A program made the position numbers and the translations under genes. Below are positions 7,909 through 15,805 of a stretch of DNA of 62,728 bases, one piece after another. Location of the stretch: positions 1 through 62,728 of the forward strand of contig NZ_BMRN01000042.1 in the NCBI RefSeq assembly GCF_014648655.1. Direction: 5' to 3'. The first letter of the stretch is position 1, and each line of letters opens with the position of its first letter. Source of the stretch: Streptomyces atratus. Lineage in GTDB: Bacteria; Actinomycetota; Actinomycetes; Streptomycetales; Streptomycetaceae. The notes beneath the pieces were generated by a model, which was not told the DNA's origin, did no database searches, and saw nothing but the letters and a program-made list of their open reading frames with translations.

Positions 7909-8140
7909 CTACGGCACGACGCGGCAGTGCGTGGTGATGCGCCCGCCCGCGCCCCTGTCGTCCTCGTCCAGGACGTGGAAGGCGACCCTCGGGGGCGCCG
8001 TGGTCCGCGATGTCTCCGGTGACCAGGACCGCATCCGGCTGCCGGGCCAGGGAGTTGAGGTACGCCACCACTCGGGTGGCCCTGTCCGTGGCCCGGTCGG
8101 TGCCGTCGAGATGCAGATCGCTGATGTGCGCCGGCAGCAT
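7909..8140 (-). pseudogene. Metallophosphoesterase (CpdA-like) with large internal deletion
   Basis: The 5' end encodes HISDLHLDG and VTGDIADHG, the first two metal motifs of class III cyclic-nucleotide / calcineurin-like phosphodiesterases. Directly afterwards, in a different frame, comes VAFHVLDEDDRGAGGRITTH then CRVVP and a TAG at 7911-7909, which is how these proteins end. The GNHD motif and the later histidines are missing. I infer a deletion of roughly 170-180 codons with a frameshift near 7985. The locus cannot make an active enzyme. Confidence 0.75.
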
Positions 8141-8168
8141 CGCTTCGCCCCGTCGGTCGATGAAGTTG

Positions 8169-8201
8169 ATCTAATGGTTTATGTGCGGCTGTCCATTAGA
8201 T
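8169..8201. promoter_or_regulatory. Operator-like inverted repeat upstream of the GNAT gene
   Basis: ATCTAATGG and CCATTAGAT are perfect reverse complements, separated by 15 bases. The repeat lies about 75 bases before the GNAT start (8278), in an AT-rich patch between that gene and the decayed phosphoesterase. The protein that binds it is unknown. Confidence 0.55.
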
Positions 8202-8277
8202 GGATGGGTCGGGCGTCCGCGCAAGAACCGGGAGGAAGCGGATGGGCCCGGGCGGCCCCGGCGCCTACAGTTCCCGC

Positions 8278-8715
8278 ATGAAGATCCTTGACCTCGAACC
8301 CGGCGATGCCCGACTGGCCGCCGACCTGCTTCCCGTCCTGCGCGAACTCCGCCCGCACCTCACCGAGGACCTCTTCCGGGAGGTGTACGAGAAGGGGCAC
8401 GCACAGGGGCTGCGGTTCAGTGCCGCCTACGACGACGAGGGTGCCTGCGTGGGCGCGGCCGGCTGGCGCATCGTCGACAACACCAGTCAGATCCGGATGC
8501 TGTACGTGGACGACCTGGTCACCGCCGAAGGTGCCCGTTCCACCGGGGTCGGCCGCCGGCTCCTCGGGCATCTCGAAGGGCGGGCCAGGGAGGCCGGCTG
8601 TCTGCACCTCAACCTGGACTCGGGCACGCAGCGCACCGACGCCCACCGCTTCTATCTGCGGGAGCGGCTGAGCATCGTCGCGTTCAACTTCGACAAGGTC
8701 CTTGATCTGGACTGA
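8278..8715 (+). CDS. GNAT-family N-acetyltransferase
   Basis: A 145-residue GNAT protein. Strand 4 (IRMLYVDDLVT) is followed by an acetyl-CoA loop of the form STGVGRRLL and the helix HLEGRAREAG, and the C-terminus has LNLDSGTQRTDAHRFYLRERL. The ATG at 8278 starts exactly at the first structural strand (MKILDLEPGDA). The substrate is unknown. It is convergent with another, unrelated GNAT gene (8767-9312). Confidence 0.85.
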   Translation: MKILDLEPGDARLAADLLPVLRELRPHLTEDLFREVYEKGHAQGLRFSAAYDDEGACVGAAGWRIVDNTSQIRMLYVDDLVTAEGARSTGVGRRLLGHLEGRAREAGCLHLNLDSGTQRTDAHRFYLRERLSIVAFNFDKVLDLD

Positions 8716-8754
8716 GCTCAAGGGCCCGAGCCCGGGCCCGGCGCGGGCCTGAGC
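8716..8754. terminator. GC-rich hairpin between convergent GNAT genes
   Basis: GCTCA / TGAGC and GGCCCG / CGGGCC pair into an imperfect stem with a two-base bulge, filling nearly all of the 51 bases between the two stop codons. A shared terminator is likely but the stem is not perfect. Confidence 0.45.
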
Positions 8755-8766
8755 GTGGGCCGAGGT

Positions 8767-9312
8767 TCAGCGTCCCGTGTCCGGGGCGTCCGGGGTGAGG
8801 TCCAACCGCCAGTCGTTCGTCAGCAGCACATTGCCGGGCGGGTACTCGAAGTCGCACGTGCCGATCAGGGTGAAGCCCGCCTTGCGGCACACCGCGTTCG
8901 ACGCACCGTTGCCGACGGACGGATAGGCGTGCAGATAGCGGTGCTTGTGCTCGGCGCGGGCCTGTTCGGCGACGGCCGTCGTGGCGACCGTCGCGATGCC
9001 CAGGCCCTGGTATCCGGGGAGGACGGCCCACCCCGTCTCGTACACCTCCCGGCCCTGCCAGCTCCGCTCCCAGAAACCGATCGTGCCCACGGCCTCGCCC
9101 CCGTCGGCCAGGGTGATGCGGAACATCCTGCCTCCGCCCGTCCGGTCCGCGCTCATCGCCACGTAGCGCTCGTGACGCGCTATGAGCTGCTCCTCCGTCT
9201 CGGGGCCGCCCAGATGGTCCATCAGCTCCGGTGCGTTGGCACGGCGGAGCAGCTCCAGGTCTGCTTCCGACCAGGGCTCGATCCGTACGGATGATGAAGC
9301 GGTGCGTTCCAT
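8767..9312 (-). CDS. GNAT-family N-acetyltransferase (RimJ/RimL-like)
   Basis: A 181-residue acetyltransferase of the Acetyltransf_3 type. It has LELLRRANAPELMDHLGGPE near the N-terminus, the strand/loop GWAVLPGYQGLGIATVATTA for CoA binding and AVCRKAGFTLIGTCDFEYPP at the end. I start it at the ATG at 9312: TACAGT lies 6 bases upstream, which fits a leaderless message, and the further upstream ATG at 9360 would add a weakly supported extension. The likely role is acetylating a small molecule or protein N-terminus. Confidence 0.82.
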   Translation of the reverse strand: MERTASSSVRIEPWSEADLELLRRANAPELMDHLGGPETEEQLIARHERYVAMSADRTGGGRMFRITLADGGEAVGTIGFWERSWQGREVYETGWAVLPGYQGLGIATVATTAVAEQARAEHKHRYLHAYPSVGNGASNAVCRKAGFTLIGTCDFEYPPGNVLLTNDWRLDLTPDAPDTGR

Positions 9313-9381
9313 GCCAAAACTGTAGGACGCGGCACTGACAGCCGGATGGGGCTTGGGCAATCAGAGGGGGCCCTTTGGCCA

Positions 9382-10194
9382 TCAGCGTGGGGCGAACGCC
9401 GTCGGCGGGACACCGACCGTGGCCGTGAAGTCTCTGATCAGGTGGGCCTGGTCGCTGTATCCGAGCTCCGCGGCGAGTGCCGCCCAGTCCACCTCCGGGT
9501 CCGACTCGGCCCGCTCCAGCGCCTCGTGGATGCGGTAGCGGAGGATGACCCACTTGGGGCCGGCGCCGACGTACGCGGCGAAGAGCCGCTGGAGCGAGCG
9601 CGACGACAGCCCTTCGATGCGGGCGAGCTCGTCGACGCGGCGCACCGTGCGATCAGTACGGACCAGGTCGACCAGGGCCATCGCACGTTCGGCCTGCGGG
9701 TCCGGTTCCGGGCCGAGCGCCAGCAGATACGCGTCGAGCGCCGCCACCCGTGCGTCCTCGTCCGCCGGGTCCAGCACGGCCGACGGCGGGGCGGGCGGGG
9801 CGAACACCTCGTCTGCGGGGAGCCGCCGCCCCGTCCACTGAGACACCGGCCGGTCCGGTGCGAACGGGCGGAAGCCACCGGGCCGGAACTGCACCCCGCA
9901 GACCCGCCCCCGGCCCTCCAGCTTCTGCGTGAAGAGCTCCAGACCGATGCCCGAGACCTCTGCGAACCCGGCGCCGGGGTCCTCACCGGTCCCGTACCGC
10001 TGGAAGACCAGATTCACGGACGGGTGCGGCACCAGATGGGAGGCGTACGGCTTCGGCAGATCCCAGTCGATGAGCCAGTAGTGCTCCAGGTACGGCCGCA
10101 GTACGGGGGCGGGCTCGCGGCGGCGGAAACGTACCTGCGCGAAGAGTTCGGGGGCGTCGACGATGCCCCGGGTGTCGCGTCGAGGACCTGCCAT
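9382..10194 (-). CDS. AraC-family transcriptional regulator
   Basis: A 270-residue regulator. Residues 1-150 form the DUF6597-type sensing domain (LRPYLEHYWLIDWDLP, PHPSVNLVFQ, GVQFRPGGFRPF) and residues 165-265 the AraC helix-turn-helix pair (VDELARIEGLSSRSLQRLFA; LAAELGYSDQAHLIRDF). It diverges from the TIGR03086 gene at 10283 with only 88 bases between the starts, the arrangement expected if it controls that gene. Confidence 0.88.
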   Translation of the reverse strand: MAGPRRDTRGIVDAPELFAQVRFRRREPAPVLRPYLEHYWLIDWDLPKPYASHLVPHPSVNLVFQRYGTGEDPGAGFAEVSGIGLELFTQKLEGRGRVCGVQFRPGGFRPFAPDRPVSQWTGRRLPADEVFAPPAPPSAVLDPADEDARVAALDAYLLALGPEPDPQAERAMALVDLVRTDRTVRRVDELARIEGLSSRSLQRLFAAYVGAGPKWVILRYRIHEALERAESDPEVDWAALAAELGYSDQAHLIRDFTATVGVPPTAFAPR

Positions 10195-10282
10195 GGCGGC
10201 GATCCTATGACGCGCGGAACTCCGTTGGGGCAGTGTCGCGTTTCTTCAAGTGGCGGTCAGCTCCGGCATGCAGGGTCGAAGC

Positions 10283-10855
10283 ATGAAGAAGATCAGCGAG
10301 TTGCTGGAAGCGGCCGCCGGGCGGGCCGTCCCCGTGATGCACGGGATCGACGACAACAGCCTGGGAGACCCCACGCCGTGCGCGGAGTACGACGTACGGG
10401 CCCTGGTCGGCCATCTCTTCCAAGTGGTCGTCAACTTCCAGGCCCTGGCGGCCAGGGAGCAGGCCGACTTCGGCGAGGCGCCGGACGCCGTCACGGGGGA
10501 CTGGCGGGCCCGTTTCGGCGAGGAGACGGCCAAGCTGGTGGCGGCCTGGGCCGTACCCGGCGCCGACGAGGGGACCGCGGGGTCCATGGGGCTCCCGGCC
10601 AGGACCGTCGGGAACATGGTGCTGGGCGATCTGACCGTTCATGCCTGGGACCTGGCCCGTGCCACCGGCCAGGAGTTCGTTCCGGACGAGTCCGTGCTGA
10701 GCGAGATCGGTCCCGGACTGGCCGCGATGGCGCCGATGGCCCGGGAGGCGAAGGTGTTCGGCGAGCCCCGTCCCGTACCGGACGGGGCTAGCCCCTTCGA
10801 GCAGGTGCTGGCGCTGACCGGCCGGGATCCGGGCTGGCGGCCTCCCCGCGCGTGA
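10283..10855 (+). CDS. TIGR03086-family metal-binding protein (DinB/mycothiol-transferase-like)
   Basis: A 190-residue protein of the maleylpyruvate isomerase / DinB-like fold. It carries the family signature TPCAEYDVRALVGHL near residue 45 and LGDLTVHAWDLARATGQ near 120, where conserved His residues bind a divalent metal. Members of this superfamily use mycothiol in actinobacteria, but this subfamily has no proven substrate. It is expressed divergently from the AraC regulator. Its last 68 bases overlap the convergent gene at 10788-11105. Confidence 0.85.
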   Translation: MKKISELLEAAAGRAVPVMHGIDDNSLGDPTPCAEYDVRALVGHLFQVVVNFQALAAREQADFGEAPDAVTGDWRARFGEETAKLVAAWAVPGADEGTAGSMGLPARTVGNMVLGDLTVHAWDLARATGQEFVPDESVLSEIGPGLAAMAPMAREAKVFGEPRPVPDGASPFEQVLALTGRDPGWRPPRA

Positions 10856-11105
10856 CGCCGGGGGCCGGTGGGTGCGTGTCCGGCGAACCCGGGCTGTCGT
10901 AGAGGCCGCCCAGCCGCGTGTAGGCGCCGTCGACGATGTCCTCGGCGTCCACCAGCATCGCGCGCTCGGCCAGCCGCGCCGCCTGATGCGTGTACGGGGA
11001 CGGCGGCGCGGGGTGCCGACGCCTCCACCAGCTCTCGCACGCCGCGTAGATACCGCCGGCGAAGACCAGCACGGGGATGGACAGGGCCAGCGCGGTGTCG
11101 TCCAT
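10788..11105 (-). CDS. Small single-span membrane protein of unknown function
   Basis: A 105-residue hypothetical protein. The ATG at 11105 has GAGGAGG about 8 bases upstream. Residues 6-22 form one membrane helix (ALSIPVLVFAGGIYAA), followed by a basic WWRRRHP stretch and a cytoplasmic tail with a helical AARLAERAMLVDAEDIVDGA segment. The last 35 residues are Pro/Ala-rich and overlap the 3' end of the TIGR03086 gene on the other strand by 68 bases, so the true end is less certain. I do not recognise the family. Confidence 0.6.
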   Translation of the reverse strand: MDDTALALSIPVLVFAGGIYAACESWWRRRHPAPPSPYTHQAARLAERAMLVDAEDIVDGAYTRLGGLYDSPGSPDTHPPAPGVTRGEAASPDPGRSAPAPARRG

Positions 11106-11251
11106 GACAGGCCTCCTCGCGGCGTGGAACAACGTGGATGTCGTCTGCATCGGCAGGATCGACAGGTCAGCTGAAGATCATTCTTCGGCCAATGAATGGC
11201 CGAATGCGGGTGATCGGGGACGGGGGCCTCGGGCCGATGCCCCGACCCGGC

Positions 11252-12403
11252 CTACCGGCTCCACACATGCACGGCGTCGCCCGCCTCCGACACCGTGTAC
11301 CAGGTGCCGTCGCCGAGGGCCGTGACCATGCCGGATATCGGGAAGGGGTACGTGATCTGCGCGGTCACGCGCATCTGCGCCGCGTCCGTGCTCACCAGCC
11401 AGTGGCGCTGCTCGCCGTACTCCGCGTCGCTCTCCGACGTACCGGCGACGACGGTCTCCTCGTCGAGGAAGCCGCACTCGTAGTCCCAGATCGTCTCGTT
11501 GGCGTCCTGGTCGTCGGGATCGGCCCCCGGGTGGCGGGGAACGGCGTTCTCGGTGTCGAGTTCCCACAGCACGGAACCGTCGTCGACCCGGTGCACGCCG
11601 AGCGTCTCCTCGTAATGAGTCACCGTCAGGAAGCGCTCGCCCGACGGGCTCACCGCCATCAGGATCCGCTCGTCGTTGCAGAACCGCTCGATGGAGAGCT
11701 TCTCGCCGTCCCACCGGCCCCACAGCATCGGCACCCCGTCCTGGCCCTCGCCGACGCTCAGCCCCATCCGGGAGGGGTCCGGGTGCGGGACATGATCCGA
11801 GCCCGCCGCGACGGTCTCCGCGTCCGCCCGGCCGAGCACCCGCCCGTCGGCGGCGTCGATGACCAGCCACTCGTCCAGCGCCTCCGGGTCGGGTCCGGCC
11901 GCCGCGACGGGGCCGCGGATGTGGGCCCACACCAGTGTCCCGTCCGCCGAGAACACGGCCGAGCCGCTGTCCGCGTACAGATGCGAATGGTCGGTCGCGT
12001 ACTCCTCGTACGACGTGTGGAGCGTGCGGCAGCTGCCGTCCCAGCAGCCGTGCCGGACCTCCCAGCGCACCGCGCCCGTCGGGTCCACCGCGCGCAGCGC
12101 GTGCACCCCGGCGAAGACCGCGAGATCGCCGCTCGGCGCCACCGTGCAGGTACCGAAGCGGCGGGGCCAGGGCGCGGGGAAACGGATCGCCGGGGCGCCC
12201 TCGGTGTCCGGGTCGAGGGCAACCAACTCGGTGTCGCTGCGCTGGAGGAGCAGACGCCGGCCGGGAGCGGGCTGCTCGTCGCCGGATGCGGGCCGCGTGT
12301 CCTTCTGATGCGCGGGCCACCGCAGGAGGTGCGGGGCGTCCTGCTTGCGGTCCAGCGGTGCGGCGAGTGTGGTGACAAGACGTGCGGCGGCAGTGTTGGC
12401 CAT
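11252..12403 (-). CDS. Beta-propeller-like protein of unknown function
   Basis: A 383-residue soluble protein without signal peptide. Repeated blade-like units can be seen: TCTVAPSGDLAVFAGVHALR, SAVFSADGTLVWAHIRG, ILMAVSPSGERFLTVTHYEE and SGMVTALGDGTWYTVS, suggesting a WD40/PQQ-type propeller. A Cys pair occurs in RHGCWDGSCRTLH. The ATG at 12403 follows GGGGAGGG closely. A 20-bp tandem repeat (12419-12457) lies directly upstream and is probably its operator. I do not recognise a named family; a scaffold or sensor role is possible. Confidence 0.75.
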   Translation of the reverse strand: MANTAAARLVTTLAAPLDRKQDAPHLLRWPAHQKDTRPASGDEQPAPGRRLLLQRSDTELVALDPDTEGAPAIRFPAPWPRRFGTCTVAPSGDLAVFAGVHALRAVDPTGAVRWEVRHGCWDGSCRTLHTSYEEYATDHSHLYADSGSAVFSADGTLVWAHIRGPVAAAGPDPEALDEWLVIDAADGRVLGRADAETVAAGSDHVPHPDPSRMGLSVGEGQDGVPMLWGRWDGEKLSIERFCNDERILMAVSPSGERFLTVTHYEETLGVHRVDDGSVLWELDTENAVPRHPGADPDDQDANETIWDYECGFLDEETVVAGTSESDAEYGEQRHWLVSTDAAQMRVTAQITYPFPISGMVTALGDGTWYTVSEAGDAVHVWSR

Positions 12404-12418
12404 GGGTCGGCCCTCCCC

Positions 12419-12457
12419 CTCGTACATGAGTGCATCGACTCGTACATGAGTGCATCG
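12419..12457. repeat. Tandem 20-bp repeat in the promoter of the propeller gene
   Basis: CTCGTACATGAGTGCATCG occurs twice with a period of 20 bases, ending in a GGTACGAG that partly mirrors the repeat start. It lies only 16 bases from the ATG at 12403, so it must overlap the 5' untranslated region or promoter; cooperative repressor binding is the simplest reading. Confidence 0.8.
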
Positions 12458-12568
12458 GTACGAGGAGAACCGTACGGCCGGGAACCGACAGTCGCTCGCG
12501 CCCATGGGGTCCTCGCGCGCCCCGACCCACGCCGTGCCCGATCTCCTCGACTGCTCAAGTGTTCGACG

Positions 12569-12574
12569 TAGTAT
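12569..12574 (+). promoter_or_regulatory. -10 element of a leaderless promoter
   Basis: TAGTAT matches the Streptomyces HrdB -10 consensus (TAnnnT) and stands 7 bases before the GTG at 12582, so transcription should begin at or next to the start codon. Confidence 0.55.
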
Positions 12575-12581
12575 CCGGTTC

Positions 12582-12872
12582 GTGGACCGTGACGATGAGC
12601 CAGTCTTCATACGGAGCAAGTGGGGGACGAGTCGCTATGTCTACAACCCGCGCAACCCCGTCGGCCTCGCGCTGATCCTGATCAGCCTGCTCTTCGCCGT
12701 GGTGATGCTGATCCTCATGCAGGAGCGCATGGGCCCCTTCGCGCGCCCCGAACCCACGCCGTGGAGCACCGTGCCGGCGTACGAGCCCTGGCCGGCTTCG
12801 ACGTACGTCCCCGACACCGACCCCACGCCGAGCGCGGGAGAGTCGGGTACGGGCGACCCGTCGGGGCCGTGA
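12582..12872 (+). CDS. Small membrane protein of unknown function
   Basis: A 96-residue protein beginning with GTG at 12582 (DRDDEPVFIRSKWG). After a charged, aromatic N-terminus (WGTSRYVYNPRNPVG) there is one strong membrane helix (LALILISLLFAVVMLILM) and a Pro/Thr/Ser-rich outer tail. Small proteins with the same layout are common in Streptomyces, but no function is known. The start is supported by the -10 box 7 bases upstream and the absence of a ribosome site, which points to leaderless translation. Confidence 0.7.
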   Translation: MDRDDEPVFIRSKWGTSRYVYNPRNPVGLALILISLLFAVVMLILMQERMGPFARPEPTPWSTVPAYEPWPASTYVPDTDPTPSAGESGTGDPSGP

Positions 12873-12995
12873 ACCGGCGGGTGCGGCCGGGCGGCAGTCG
12901 CTTCGACTGCTTCGATCGGCGTCGGTGTCCCCGCTGCCGGCTCCGGCGGCTGCTGACCGCAGGGCTTTCCCGACCGGCGTCAGCTCCGGTACGTC

Positions 12996-13889
12996 TCAGG
13001 CTCGGGACGCCAGGTACGCATCGGGGACGACGGCGACCGGGCAGGGCGCGTAGTGCAGCATCGCGTGGTTCACCGGGCCCAGATGGAATCCGTGCCATCC
13101 GCCGGTCCGCCGGGCGCCGACGACCAGCAGTTCGGCACCTGCGGCGGTTTCGATCAGTTCCTGGTGCGCCGGTCCCTGCACCACCGACCTGTGGATGGTG
13201 ACGTCGGAGGAACCGCTCCGGTCCAGCGCCGCCAGTACCTCTTCGAGGTGTTCCTCGGCCTGTTGGTGGTGTGCGGAGGCCGGGGAGCCCGCGAGGAGCG
13301 GATGGCTCATGGCCTCGTGGGCGGGGGAGCGCCAGGCCCGTACGGCGATCAGCTCGCCGTGGCGCGACGCCGCCTGGTCGAGTGCGAAGGCGGCGGCTGC
13401 CGAGGGTCCTGCGGCGCTGCCGATCCCGACGACGACGCGGCCGGGCTTCGGCGGGGTGCCCGGCGCCGTTGCCTGGACCACCACGACCGGGCAGTGGGAC
13501 CGGCCCGCGAGCGCGAGGCTGACGGACCCCAGGAGCATCCCCGCGATCCGGCCCCGGCCGCGGGAGCCGAGGACGACCAGGGCTGCCTCATGGCTCTCCC
13601 TGACAAGTGTGGCCACCGGGTCCTCGGGCTCCACGGATGTCACCACGCGCATCTCGGGGCCGAGCCGTTGCGCGCGTTCCTGGGCGTCGGCGACGAGACG
13701 CTCCGCGAGGACCTGTTCGGTGGGACGCTCGGTGTCGGAGGGGGAGTGCGTGCCTTCGTAGCGCTCCCACAGCGACGCGTGGACGATACGCAGCGGGCGC
13801 CCCGATCGTGCCGCCTCCGCCGCTGCCCAGTCCAGGGCGCGGAGGCTGCCCTTTGACCCGTCCACTCCGACGACTACGGGGAGCTGCAT
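12996..13889 (-). CDS. Universal stress protein, two UspA domains
   Basis: A 297-residue tandem USP. The first domain (1-142) has VVVGVDGSKGSLRALDWAA and the ATP-binding GSRGRGRIAGMLLGSVS (G-2x-G-9x-G-S pattern); the second (about 150-297) ends LLVVGARRTGGWHGFHLGPV and lacks a perfect copy of that loop. It lies downstream of the Acg-type nitroreductase on the same strand, separated by a short hairpin. In mycobacteria and Streptomyces the same pair belongs to the hypoxia/dormancy (DevR/OsdR) regulon, so induction under low oxygen is expected (inference). Confidence 0.92.
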   Translation of the reverse strand: MQLPVVVGVDGSKGSLRALDWAAAEAARSGRPLRIVHASLWERYEGTHSPSDTERPTEQVLAERLVADAQERAQRLGPEMRVVTSVEPEDPVATLVRESHEAALVVLGSRGRGRIAGMLLGSVSLALAGRSHCPVVVVQATAPGTPPKPGRVVVGIGSAAGPSAAAAFALDQAASRHGELIAVRAWRSPAHEAMSHPLLAGSPASAHHQQAEEHLEEVLAALDRSGSSDVTIHRSVVQGPAHQELIETAAGAELLVVGARRTGGWHGFHLGPVNHAMLHYAPCPVAVVPDAYLASRA

Positions 13890-13950
13890 CGCTCCCACCG
13901 CCTTCCGTGCTCGGTTCACCTCGGGCTCGGGCGAATTGCTCGGGCGCACG

Positions 13951-13968
13951 TCCGGGCATGAGCCCGGA
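13951..13968 (-). terminator. Short hairpin after the Acg-type gene
   Basis: TCCGGGC-ATGA-GCCCGGA is a 7-bp stem with a 4-base loop, 5 bases beyond the nitroreductase stop codon. It may attenuate read-through into the USP gene or simply stabilise the 3' end. Confidence 0.5.
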
Positions 13969-13973
13969 TGTTC

Positions 13974-14975
13974 CTACGGTTCGATCGTCAGCACCTGGTC
14001 CAAGGGGCGGCGTGGCGTGTGCGGTCCCGTGGGCCCGTATCCCAGGCGGACGATCATCTGTGCGTGCCCCGTGCCGAAGACCGGGTCGCGCAGGAGCCAC
14101 CGCAGGTCGGGCCATTCGATGGGCTGGGTCGCGAACGAGGTGGACACATGGTGGAGCGTGGCGGTGAGCAGTACGCGCTCCAGCGCCTGTCCTGCGTTCA
14201 GCCAGTCCATGGGGTGATCACCCGGGGTGCTCAGCAGGGCCAGTTGCGGTTCCTTCTCGAACCGGACGTGTGCCCGGCCCGGGAGGACGCCCGTTCCCGC
14301 GAAATCGCGGGTGGTCGCTCGTTCGGAGGCGTCGCGGGGGCCGAAGGCGTAGTCCGGGATTCCGTCGACGGGCGCCTCGGTCTTCGTGTCCCGGGTCCAG
14401 TGCTCCTGCTCCGCCTCCCGGGCCGGATCCCCGCGGTTGTATCCCTCGGCGTCCCGGATCAGTTCGAGCACGGTCTGCAGATGCGGCGGGGCCAGGAACG
14501 CGAAGTCCGCGCCCTCGATACGGGCCGCGTCGGCGAACCGCGCACGGATGTCCTCGGGGATCGCCTGCTCGTCGAACGGATAGCGGCTGGTGTGCCGGTC
14601 CCGGATCGCAGGGTGGAGAGTGGCGAGCGCTTCATCCGCGGGTTCCCGTGGAGCGTCGGGGCGGACGCCGAGACGGACGGCGGCCAGTACGGCAGGGTCC
14701 GACGGTTCGGGCAGCAGCGCGGTGACCGCGTCCAGGCCGTGGTGGGCGGCGGACACCCGCAGGTTCAGCAGCGCCGCTCCGCAGCCCACGTGCAGTGCAC
14801 GGGTGGCGGGGTCGGCCTCCGGCATCGCGCGGTCGAGGTCCGCCACGAGGGTGAGGGTCCGGCCGGCGCGTGTGTAGCGGAACTGCCAGGGCTGGGCGTT
14901 GTGCATGGACGGGGCGGCGGTGGCATCGGCGACGAGGCCGGCCAGTGTTGCGTCGTCGAGAGTCTGGCTGGGCAT
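13974..14975 (-). CDS. Acg-family FMN-binding nitroreductase-like protein
   Basis: A 333-residue protein with duplicated nitroreductase folds. The FMN-binding start (ATAAPSMHNAQPWQFRY) is typical of the Acg group, named after the M. tuberculosis dormancy gene Rv2032. Acg proteins bind FMN but lack the reductase lid, and may sequester flavin rather than reduce substrates. GGGAG precedes the ATG. A DevR-type box (15045-15058) stands 70 bases upstream. The neighbours, a USP and a cNMP-binding protein, are standard companions of this gene in actinobacteria. Confidence 0.9.
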   Translation of the reverse strand: MPSQTLDDATLAGLVADATAAPSMHNAQPWQFRYTRAGRTLTLVADLDRAMPEADPATRALHVGCGAALLNLRVSAAHHGLDAVTALLPEPSDPAVLAAVRLGVRPDAPREPADEALATLHPAIRDRHTSRYPFDEQAIPEDIRARFADAARIEGADFAFLAPPHLQTVLELIRDAEGYNRGDPAREAEQEHWTRDTKTEAPVDGIPDYAFGPRDASERATTRDFAGTGVLPGRAHVRFEKEPQLALLSTPGDHPMDWLNAGQALERVLLTATLHHVSTSFATQPIEWPDLRWLLRDPVFGTGHAQMIVRLGYGPTGPHTPRRPLDQVLTIEP

Positions 14976-15044
14976 CGGAACTCCCGGAGATCGGGAACGG
15001 TCGATGGTCTCTTCAGCATGGAACAGATGCCGGCCGGATGGTAT

Positions 15045-15058
15045 GGGCCTTTCGTCCC
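15045..15058. promoter_or_regulatory. DevR/OsdR-type box
   Basis: GGGCCTTTCGTCCC fits the palindromic GGGnCnnnnGnCCC core known for DevR (DosR) of mycobacteria and the related OsdR of Streptomyces. It lies 70 bases upstream of the Acg-type gene, inside its promoter region. Confidence 0.55.
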
Positions 15059-15144
15059 TCGGGCACGCCGCGGAGGGTCCTGCCGCGAAGGGCCCCGCGC
15101 CCGGACGGTCCCGCACCCCGGAAGGTCCAACGCCTCGGAACGTT

Positions 15145-15606
15145 TCAGTCCTCAAGGGACGCGCCCCGGGGACCGTACAGCTGCAGCAGCCTTTTCCGTG
15201 TTCCGTACAGGCGCTCCGCCACCGTCTCGGCGACGTACTTGTACACCGCCCGGCCCAGCTTCGCATCGGCCTCGCACAACGAGCGGACGGCGGCGGCATC
15301 GAATTCCACGGCCTGTCCTGCCCGGATCACGTGCGCGCCCATGTGCCACACGTGCGGGGTGAACAGCCAGGACCAGCCCAGCAGATCGTCCTGGCCCAGC
15401 GTCTCGATGACCGCCGCACGACGGCCGGGCACACGGATGTCGACCTCGACCTGTCCGGAGCGGATGATCCAGAAGTGGTCGGCCCGTCTGCCTTCTTCGA
15501 AGAGGCGTTCATCGAGGGCCAGAGGCACTTCGCGGGCCGCCTCGTCGAGCAGGCGTGTCCGGCCGTCGGGCGGGAGCGCGTCGAGCAGACTCCTGGTCGT
15601 TGACAT
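15145..15606 (-). CDS. Cyclic-nucleotide-binding-domain protein (Crp/Fnr sensor only)
   Basis: A 153-residue protein consisting of a single cNMP-binding beta-roll (LALDERLFEEGRRADHFWII, RSGQVEVDI, ALGQ-like loop ETLGQDDLLGWSWLF) and a terminal helix. No helix-turn-helix follows, so it is not a DNA-binding Crp. The usual phosphate-binding cassette arginine is not obvious, so ligand binding is uncertain. GGAGG precedes the ATG. It is the third gene of the Acg / USP stress group; such stand-alone domains in this context are common in Streptomyces but unexplained. Confidence 0.82.
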   Translation of the reverse strand: MSTTRSLLDALPPDGRTRLLDEAAREVPLALDERLFEEGRRADHFWIIRSGQVEVDIRVPGRRAAVIETLGQDDLLGWSWLFTPHVWHMGAHVIRAGQAVEFDAAAVRSLCEADAKLGRAVYKYVAETVAERLYGTRKRLLQLYGPRGASLED

Positions 15607-15805
15607 GGAATCCTCCGTCCGTGGCGGGTCCCTGGAGGGCTGCGGCGGCGGCCGCGCGTGCCCGGCCGCGACTGCCTGTTGTGAACGATATGTGCGGTTT
15701 CCAAAGGGCGCTCGGCCGCGATGCCGTACGGAGTCCACGACGCGCCCGTGCGCCGGAACCGTGGTGCCATGAAGAGGAGCCCCTGACGAAGGGACCGCCC
15801 CGGTC

